Below, in pieces: positions 56,496-64,000 of a DNA stretch of 64,000 nucleotides. The position numbers and the translations under genes were made by a program. This DNA is from Anthostomella pinea. Its lineage: Eukaryota > Ascomycota > Sordariomycetes > Xylariales > Xylariaceae. Below the pieces are notes generated by a model that was given only the letters and a program-made list of their open reading frames with translations, was not told where the DNA came from and made no database searches. Within the stretch, counting starts at the first letter, position 1, and every line of letters begins with the position of its first letter. Location of the stretch: assembly GCA_963556695.1 (NCBI GenBank), contig CAUWAG010000010.1, positions 62,001-126,000 of the forward strand. Direction: 5' to 3'.

Positions 56496-58170
56496 ATGCT
56501 TTGCGCAAGTGAGTCGCTTCCAATCACTGCCCCCAGTGCCGTCGCTTCTTCACCCATAATGGATGCTAACCATAGAAACAGTCTCGGGAGAAGCTCCCCA
56601 GGAGCCGGTTGTTTCCAAGATCTCAGGTGCGCCCACCCATCGCGTACCACAAGTTCGCGGCTGATGCTTATGTCTAGGTTCTGTTTTTGAGAAGCGCCTG
56701 ATCGAGAAATACATCGAGGAGAACCAGAAGGATCCCGTCACCGGCGAAGACCTCACCATCGAAGACCTCCTCCCCATCAAATCCTCGCGCGTCGTTCGGC
56801 CCCGCCCACCTACCCTCACCTCCATACCCGCCCTCCTGTCCACCTTTCAGAACGAATGGGATGCTCTGGCGCTGGAGTCGTATAACCTGAAGGAGCAGTT
56901 GACGCGAACCCGGGAAGAGCTAGCCACCTCGCTGTACCAGCACGATGCCGCCGTGCGCGTCATCGCGAGGTTGACCAAAGAGCGGGACGAGGCCAGAGAT
57001 GCGCTGTCCAAGGTGACCGTCTCGGCCGGCGGCCCAAGTAATGGCGACGCGATGGCTGTGGACGCCGAGGGTCTTACCGATGAGCTGGCGTCCAAGGTTG
57101 ACGAGACACAAAACAAGTACGTCGTTGCTCCCGCGGTTGATAGTATGCAAAACTGACGCAGCTTGTAGACTATCCAAGAGCCGCAAGAAGCGGCCGGTTC
57201 CCCAAGGCTGGGCTACCCCTGACGACGTTGTCGCTTTCGGTGTCGCGTCCTCCAGCTCGCTGCCGGTTCCCGAGTCCACGACACTAACGGTTGATGGAGA
57301 CTACGCTGCTGTTGGTGGATTACAGGGGGATGTGGCCATATACTCGATCGAATCGGACAACGTGGAACGCTCCTTGAAGGTCAACGAACCGGTGACGGAC
57401 TCGATATGGGAAGGGTCCAAGGTCATCTTCTCGACGTCCAAGGGCTCCGTCAAAGTCTTCGAGGGTGGCAGCGAGGTGGCTTCTTTCTCGGAACACGCTG
57501 GACCGGCAACTGGACTCGCAATGCACCCGAGCAAGGAGATCTTGGCCTCTATTGGCTCGGACAAGAGCTTCATCTTCTACGATTTGCTCAACCTGAAGCG
57601 GGCCACACGCGTCTATACAAACGCTGGTAAGTGTTTTTTCTCATCCTATAGGTCTGCGCAATATGGTTCAAATTGTTCTAATCATACACAGCTCTGACGG
57701 CTTGCGCGTTCCATCCCGACGGTCATCTCTTTGCGGTCGGCACGAACTCAGGCGAGATCAAGCTCTTCATGAGCAAGACTGGCGAAGAGGCGACAGCCTT
57801 CACACTCGGAGCGCCGGTGCAGGCCATTACATTCTCGGAGAATGGATTCTGGTTCGCGGCAACGGCTAAGGGGCAGACGACGGTCACGATCTTCGACCTG
57901 CGAAAAGAGGGCGACGCTGCACAAGTCAAGGTGCTGGAAGTCGGCAGTGCGGTGCAAAGTCTGGCATGGGACTACTCACAGCAATTCCTCGCGACGGCGG
58001 GACCGACGGGCGTGACTGTGCAGCATTACAGCAAGGGCTCGAGGAAGTGGTCCGAGCCGTTTAGAGCAGCGGTCAGCTCGGTCGATATCAAGTGGGTGGC
58101 CAATGCCAGCAAGCTCTTGGCGGTCAATGGCGATGGAGTGGTCACCGTCATTGGGCCCAATGAGGCGTGA
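56496..58170 (+). CDS. PRP19: Prp19 spliceosomal U-box E3 ubiquitin ligase (477 aa, five exons)
   Basis: Exons 56496-56508, 56582-56626, 56678-57116, 57169-57626 and 57692-58170; introns of 73, 51, 52 and 65 bp. The N-terminus is MLCAISGEAPQEPVVSKISG followed by SVFEKRLIEKYIEENQKDPV and TGEDLTIEDLLPIK, a complete U-box (1-56). A coiled-coil tetramerisation segment follows (about 75-140), then an Lys/Arg block (LSKSRKKRPVP), then seven WD40 blades (about 180-477), with repeats such as FSEHAGPATGLAMHPSKEIL, CAFHPDGHLFAVGTNSGEIK, AITFSENGFWFAATA and SLAWDYSQQFLATAG. Prp19 is the core of the NineTeen complex, which remodels the spliceosome and also acts in DNA repair. Length and order match the yeast and human proteins. 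Confidence 0.96.
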
Positions 58171-59354
58171 TGCTTCGGCACTCGCATGGAAAGGTGTTTA
58201 CTGGCGGTGGGAAAGTTGATATGAACGGGCAGGAACTGGACTGTGGCCCGAGTTTGTATAACATCAATCAGCCAGGTCAAACGGGAGGGACTCGGCGGTG
58301 GAGAAGTGTACCCCTATATGCAGTGAATGATACCTTGTATGCAGCAGCTCCGGACCTGGACTGCGTTGAGATAAAGCTGACGTGACTGCTTAGGCCTATC
58401 CAAGTAGAGACAGAAATGGATATCGTGAGATAGCACATGAAAATATGTGGGAGGATATATGACTAACTGCCCAGGTGCCCATGATGGTTGGAGGTTTTTG
58501 CGAGCTGTTCGCGTCGCGGAGTCTCGGGAGGAAACGTCACTTCCCGATCACTAGGTGTACACCTGGAGGGGTAGGTACCTACTGTACAAAGCAGCTCAAC
58601 ACCCCTCATCAGCCACGGCACAGTGGGGACAGTGCAGGTGCACCTGCGGAAGCTAATGCTGGAAGGTCCACTGGGCAGGTATTACCTAGGTACGTACCTG
58701 TACCACGAGCTCGGCTGGTGTCAATCGTCTTTCTCAACATCTGCACCACAGTGGCGCATTCATCTCTTTATCGCCATCCCATGTCACTACCTTATCGCTA
58801 TCGCCATTGCCATCGCGTCCATGATCCCGCAGCCTCGGGCAACAAACCAAATCGACAAATCGTAGAACTCCAGACTTTCTCCAACCTTCATAAATCCGCC
58901 TACCCTACCACGCGTACCACGGTTGCGTGCACACATTGCACACGTTCCAGCACTGCTTTAGCTGCTGTCCCAGACAAACCAGCAGACCAGCAACTACCTA
59001 CCTCCGAAACCCTAGAAGCCCGTTCACATTCACATTCACATCCCCGCGCCACTACGTCTGCAAATCCTGGGTCCGTTGATCAACCGGACAGTCGAGGCAT
59101 TCGTTTCGCCACAACCACCTGTCATATGCATCGCGTCGGTGCCCGACCTGGGGAATGGTGGTAGTGCCGGTGACTTCTTCATCCTCTGACAGTCTGCCGT
59201 CTCACGGCTTTGGCTCCTCTCTGGTAAGTGCTGCCCTCGCGAGGGAGGTTACTCGCATTTCCTTCTCAGACCCGCCGAGACAATGAAAGTAGCCTCTTGC
59301 TGATTCTCGCCTGCTAGAACGACTATAGAAGCAACGATACTCTGCTATTTCATT
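58171..59354. other. Intergenic region
   Basis: About 1.2 kb with repeated GTAGGTACC/ACCTAGGTAC palindromic words (58560-58700). The last few hundred bases are probably the leader of the next gene. No gene was supported. Confidence 0.45.
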
Positions 59355-60971
59355 ATGGCTGAAGTAGCAGATTCCATGTCCCCCGAGCTACTCTCATCCT
59401 CCGACCCCGACTTCGACTTCGACAGTGTTGACGACGAAGAGATACACGATCAAGGTTTCCACGACATCGACGACAACGACGACGACGTGGAAATCACCGG
59501 CATCAGTTCCGACAGCGACGAGGAAATCACCGACGTCAATTCCGACCTCGAATCTACCGTCAGCCCTGAGGACCCGCACGATCTAGTCCAACATCTCCCA
59601 GACTTCTTCGACGACGGCTTTGAGGAAGGGGGTTTGTTTGTCGACGATTTCTACGGCCAAGGCAGAAACGAACAACAGCTGGCAGTCCCGCAGAGTCCAC
59701 GCCATTTGCGCAATCGCAATCTCTTGTCTCCCGTGTACGAGGACTTGCATCACGTCTACCGCTCCATTTCCCCCCCAAACTACAATAATAATTACAACAA
59801 TCTCGATCACAGCCTTTTCCCAGCCAGGATGGATGCAGGAGGAGGTGCAGGACATCAGAGAGACGAGCTAGTTGGGATGGAGGTTCAGGGTCAAGGAAAC
59901 GCCAGAGACCATCGACACAATGGACGGCCACAACCTGACGTGATCGACCTCACGGGTGATGATAGCCCACCTGGACCTGGCCAGCCCGCGCCATCTCGAC
60001 AGCTCTCGCAGAACGCTCGCAGACGGCGCTCGCAGCAACGAAGTACACCTCCCCGGTTAGCACGGAGTGACGCCAACTACATGGGAGGCCATGCAGTAAT
60101 CAGCCTCCTCTCCTCCGACTCGGAGGGCGACGAACCTGTTGCAGTGCCGGCTGCGAGGCAGCATGGGAACAACAATGGTGCCGGGCGTGGTGCTAGAAAC
60201 GCCAGGCCTGGTCCCCAGCAGCAACCTGCTGGCAGAGCACAAGCACAGCCCCCGAACATGCATGCACTTGGAAGTCTGCATCAGAATTTCCAGCAGAACT
60301 TCCAGCAGATGCTCCACCAAATACCCAATCTCCCCATCTTCAGTATTTTCGGTGCAGCGATGGTAGGCCAAGGTGATGATGACGACATTGTCGTGGTGGC
60401 TGAGAACAACCGGGCACCCGGGCATCACCCGCCGGCCCCGGCACACGTCCCCCTGCGTCCTGTGCATCTCAACTACAACGCGCACCCGTTCGGTATCGGG
60501 CGCGGGGGCGCGGGTGTAAACCCAAAGCCCGCGCATCAACCCCCCAAGGAGACAACAGTGGGTTTCACGAGAGACACGGGCGATGAGGTGGTGGCCATCT
60601 GCGCAAGCTGCGAGCAAGAGCTAGCTTTCGATCCAGACGGCGAAGACGACGGCCCGGCTACACCAGCAAAGAAACAGCGCAGCAAGAAGGACAAGGCTGA
60701 GCACCATTTCTGGGCCGTCAAGGCCTGTGGACATGTGAGTGGCCCATCCCTGTGCTGTTCCCGCCGGCACATTAGCTCGAATACTGACTGAGTGGGTTTC
60801 TAGGTCTACTGCAAAAAGTGCTATGATAATCGCAAGCCCGCTGCTAGAAATCCGGTGCCTGTGAGCTTCCGGCCGGAGCCTAGTGGTGCAAAAAACAAGA
60901 TGATGTGCGCCGTGGACGGTTGTGATTCGGAAGTGAGCTCAAAGACGGCATGGGTTGGTCTCTTCCTATAG
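59355..60971 (+). CDS. Acidic RING-like zinc-finger protein (515 aa)
   Basis: Exon 1 59355-60734, a 69-bp intron, exon 2 60804-60971. The N-terminal 100 residues are very acidic (DFDFDSVDDEEIHDQ, DDNDDDVEITGISSDSDEE). Two short hydrophobic-acidic stretches (DVIDLTGDDSP and HAVISLLSSDSEGDE) look like SUMO-interacting motifs. The middle is Q/N/P-rich. The C-terminus holds a Cys/His cross-brace: VAICASCEQEL, then WAVKACGH joined across the intron to VYCKKCYDNRK, then CAVDGCDSEV. This is RING-like, with the metal ligands split between the exons. Proteins of this layout are annotated in fungi as cell-cycle control or SUMO-targeted ubiquitin-ligase-like. An E3 role is inference, and the spacing of the last Cys pair is atypical. 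Confidence 0.8.
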
Positions 60972-61829
60972 TGCAAGACTCCTCGGAATCCCTTTGCCCC
61001 GGCTGAGTTGGGCCCTTTCGAAACTGGGAAGATCATCGGCAGGTTTGCGCACACTCGCATTACTAGGCGTCTAGGTGGAAGGAGTACAGAGCACGGTGCT
61101 CCTGGACTGGAATCCAGTGGTATATGATTCCCAAACAGCGTAGACACATGGCATTGTTTTGCGTAGCTTTGCCTTTCGCCTTCTACTCTATTCTCTCAAG
61201 AGTGAGAAGATTCACTATGCGGCAGCATAATGATGTACAATACTTGCGATGGGTTATTCGAGCGCAGCTACAAAAGTAGTTCCGAAGGCAGGCGTTGCGA
61301 ATTCCTTGCAGACGGCAGGTGTACATAAACTACAGCTTACACCTCCTCGTTCTACCAGGAGATGTATTCTTGCATGCGATGCATTACCCAGGTACCCAAG
61401 CATTTCTTCGCCCCGTGTGTTAAATGGTGGAAGATCTCGGGAGGAGTGTATGCTGATGCCGAGAGACACCTAGGTAGTCATAACCTTGGACCGACCGACC
61501 CAGCAGTGGCCAGCCCCATGACCACCTCTTGTTTACGTGGCATTTCGCTCTATATATCGCGGTGAACCATGTACATGCGAGGAACCACGACCCGATTCAA
61601 CCCTGTCGTGAGAACCACGGTTCCTTCTCCCCCTTTGCAAACGGGGCGCAGGGCGTCTGACTCTGGGTGGCGACCCCCTATCCGTCCTCCCTACTCTACC
61701 GCCAAAGCGGTGCTTCTCACAAGACCGGCGGCAGGAGCAATGCAGAGGTGTAGGCAATATCGGGCCTGCCGTGCCGCCTTGCGTGCTTGAGTATCGAGAC
61801 TTCCATGCATTCTTCCTCGAAGAAGCAGC
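60972..61829. other. Convergent intergenic region
   Basis: 3' side of the RING-like gene and of the orphan frame at 61830. No gene was supported. Confidence 0.45.
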
Positions 61830-62618
61830 TCAAGGGCGCACCTCACCATCCTCCGAGGCTTTGTTGAGTTCCACCCCTGGTGTATCTGTGCCCCTACTCA
61901 CGACAGCTTGTGGTTCAGACGACAGCGTCCGGAGACGATGTTCAGCAAGGATAATCTTTGTTTTCACCTTTTGTTTCAAGACGCAAAGTCCAGGATGTGG
62001 CGGTCCCGACACGTTGTCCAGCTGCGTGAACAACTTGAGCCAGATCAACTTCTCTGCTGCCGAATCGTCGCGCCGTATTTTGTACCAGAACTTCAGTCCT
62101 CTGTACCGAGCCTGCTGCGCGAGGGACGCTACACGATACGTATCCCCGAGGGACACCCTTTCCGAGCCGATCCCAAGCCTGCGCAGCCAGGCTGGAGTCC
62201 TCGCTGCTTCGCCCGTCGACAGTCCTCCCGTCATATCCTGGCAACGACCGTCTTCCATATCCCATCCACCGTGTTCGTGAATAAGACCTTCCAGGTACTT
62301 GACCTCGAGATGCAGCAGCTGCTGGCTGTAGGCTCGTGCCGTGTCGATGAAGACCGTGGCTCCCTGGGTGCGCCTGACGCCCTGGCGGCGCAATGCGAAG
62401 CCGCTGAGGTTGTCGCACGAGGTCGTCCATTGTTCGTGGAGTGTCTGAAATCGCGCGTGGGATCTGGCTGCGTCGTAGATGAGTGAGTCGAAGGTGGTGG
62501 CCTTGTCTCTCCTGAAGGCGTCAGTGCAGCTCGTGATCGTAGTAAGAACTTCTGGTCCCGTCGCTCGCTGTTGTCGCCTGCGACTGGGAGGTGCACTTCG
62601 AGACCTCGGGGAATCCAT
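61830..62618 (-). CDS. Hypothetical protein (262 aa), mostly helical
   Basis: An uninterrupted minus-strand frame from ATG 62618 to 61830. I do not recognise the family. It starts with a basic Ser/Pro/Arg-rich stretch (MDSPRSRSAPPSRRRQQR). A long predicted alpha-helical region follows (DAARSHARFQTLHEQWTTSC, TARAYSQQLLHLEVKYLEGL), then a basic patch (LAQQARYRGLKFWYKIRRDD), then a C-terminal acidic tail. Other frames here are also open over 480-580 bp because the DNA is G/C-rich, which lowers the weight of ORF length alone. Residue composition and the amphipathic pattern favour this frame as the coding one. Confidence 0.5.
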   Translation of the reverse strand: MDSPRSRSAPPSRRRQQRATGPEVLTTITSCTDAFRRDKATTFDSLIYDAARSHARFQTLHEQWTTSCDNLSGFALRRQGVRRTQGATVFIDTARAYSQQLLHLEVKYLEGLIHEHGGWDMEDGRCQDMTGGLSTGEAARTPAWLRRLGIGSERVSLGDTYRVASLAQQARYRGLKFWYKIRRDDSAAEKLIWLKLFTQLDNVSGPPHPGLCVLKQKVKTKIILAEHRLRTLSSEPQAVVSRGTDTPGVELNKASEDGEVRP

Positions 62619-63517
62619 GCTGTTGTGATGCTAGTCTTTGTCCTTCGTAGAGGGAGATGACCAGCCAGTGATAGATTGTTCATGGCCAACGAGTAATACT
62701 TTGGTCTCCGTCTCTCCCTGCTAGATCGTGACGGTAGAGTTTGAGCAAGGCGCAGTCCTTAACTATATACGTTCTGTCCATGGTTGAAGAAATGTTTACT
62801 ATTGTCTTGGTGCGAGCCAATTGTCACAAGCCACAATCATATAGTAAGTGCGCCGCGCATTTACTGACCTGCCATTGTGAGGCTATAGAACTATAAATCC
62901 TCCAAATCATCAATCGCATTGTGTGTATGTCAGCATTGCCAGCAACCCCTGAACCCCTATTCATTCACTTTTGGTGACTCCAGCAACGGGCCGAATGGTG
63001 AGTCACGAATGGGTCCAGGGCACTACAGTGACAAACACGAGCAAATTTACTCTGTCAAACAGACAAACAAACACATGCAAGCGACTTGGAGCAGTTGGAA
63101 GCTCGTCAGGCTCATATTAATGCAACCTGAAGGTCGTTGGATCAAGACCAACAGTCGCTATCATCAATCTTTTTTGATATTTTTACTCCCTCATCACCCA
63201 ATTTTTGGGAATCTCAACCTCCCTCCAAGCCACCATGTGGCTTGCAGTGCTGTTAATCTTCAACCTTTGCACTTGACAAGGGGACTCGAAGTTTGTATTA
63301 TCTCCCCTGGAAAAACTCAAAATCAAAAGACTCATGTATAAACCCTCGAGACCACCCTGCCTCTAATCACCCTCTTGACTTAGCAGTCTCCCAGAAGCGT
63401 CGCCATGCTTTTTGAAACTGGATCAATGCACCTATGGCTTAATCACTCGCAATATTATTCGAACGTGAAGATAAGGAAAGATAGTATTGGCAACCTATGC
63501 TGAACAAGCCCTGAAAA
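62619..63517. other. Intergenic region, A/T-richer
   Basis: About 900 bp without supported features between the orphan ORF's start and the right-edge gene's stop. Confidence 0.45.
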
Positions 63518-64000
63518 TTATGGCAATGGTAGGTAGGTACACCGGCTATTATCGTCTCCTTCAGACGAATAGCGGCCGGCCTCCGAGTTCAGCCCGTCGG
63601 CGCATAACGAAAATTTCCGATCGGAGTCGGGCATAGTCAAAGGACTCGTGTGCGAAGGGGTGCACCGAGACAGCGGATTGGTACTCGGACTACCGAGCGG
63701 ACTCCTCGAGAATCTGGCAAGCGCAGGCCCGGATTCTACGGTACCCATCTGAGTCGCATCGGCCGTCGTGTTTGAGTGGCTGGCGAGGTTCCGCTCGGGG
63801 TTGACGGTCTCGTGCTCAAGGGTCTTGGAGAATGCGTAGAAGCCCGAGGCGACCAGCGAGCCCAGCACGGGGCCAGGGAAACCGAATTTCCACCTGCGAG
63901 AGGGGCACGCGCAAAACAGACCAGTCTTTCTCTTTGGTCTTCTCCGTGATCGACTCTGCAGCCATTCTTGTGTTGTTACGAGACCACGGCCTTCCGAGCT
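63518..64000 (-). CDS. C-terminal part of a gene entering from the right edge
   Basis: The minus-strand frame is open from the last base of the window to a stop at 63518 (160 codons). It begins EGRGLVTTQEWLQ, then a strongly basic stretch (SRSRRRPKRKT), a Cys-containing segment (LFCACPSRRWKFG), a short hydrophobic stretch (FPGPVLGSLVASGFYAF), and a long Ser/Thr-rich disordered tail with repeated SPLGSPST/SHTSPLT words. It could be the cytoplasmic tail of a membrane protein. The family is not recognisable from this part. An ATG at 63965 in another frame gives only a short peptide and is not preferred. Confidence 0.45.
   Translation of the reverse strand, partial: SSEGRGLVTTQEWLQSRSRRRPKRKTGLFCACPSRRWKFGFPGPVLGSLVASGFYAFSKTLEHETVNPERNLASHSNTTADATQMGTVESGPALARFSRSPLGSPSTNPLSRCTPSHTSPLTMPDSDRKFSLCADGLNSEAGRYSSEGDDNSRCTYLPLP

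Noticed and set aside
58475..59164. A 229-codon plus-strand frame before the RING-like gene
   Set aside because: Composition is biased (His, Ser, Arg) with no domain; more likely leader or intergenic sequence.

Overview
The window is a piece of a filamentous ascomycete (Pezizomycotina) genome, most likely a Sordariomycete. The evidence is short GT-AG introns of about 50-160 bp with CTAAC/CTGAC-type branch sites, monocistronic genes on both strands, fungus-specific families (Crh-type GH16, fungal Amidoligase_2, NACHT-WD40 NLRs), and a decayed pogo/Fot-like transposon. The lineage call rests on recognising protein families, not on a search.

Left part (1-11 kb): the start of an unrecognised gene running off the left edge; a divergently placed NLR-type gene (esterase + NACHT + WD40-like tail) broken by a frameshift and an in-frame stop; a 160-aa calmodulin-like protein in six exons; and a non-autonomous pogo-type element (8044-10010) with TA target duplications.

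11-30 kb is an ordinary gene-dense stretch: an aldo/keto reductase with an 11-nt microexon, Dom34/Pelota (ribosome rescue), a WDR44/Dgr2-like WD40 protein with a C-terminal zinc ribbon, an Amidoligase_2 protein, Rrb1/GRWD1 (ribosome assembly), an ILV3/IlvD-type dehydratase whose first Fe-S cysteine sits in a 5-nt microexon, a relic of an MFS permease, and a secreted lactonase-family beta-propeller.

30-41 kb: a Crh-type GPI-anchored chitin-glucan transglycosylase, a Nudix hydrolase, and a Q/H-rich SANT/Myb protein with a 523-bp first intron. 39-49.7 kb is gene-poor, with minisatellites and a 172-bp MITE. It separates the Q/H-rich SANT gene from a second SANT/Myb gene transcribed in the opposite direction.

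50-64 kb: a conserved fungal basic/acidic nuclear-type protein, OHCU decarboxylase (uric acid catabolism), Prp19 (spliceosomal E3 ligase), an acidic RING-like protein, an orphan ORF, and the C-terminus of a gene entering from the right edge. No tRNA, rRNA, CRISPR array or biosynthetic cluster was seen. Exon boundaries were read by eye from frame, splice signals and family conservation; none is backed by transcripts.
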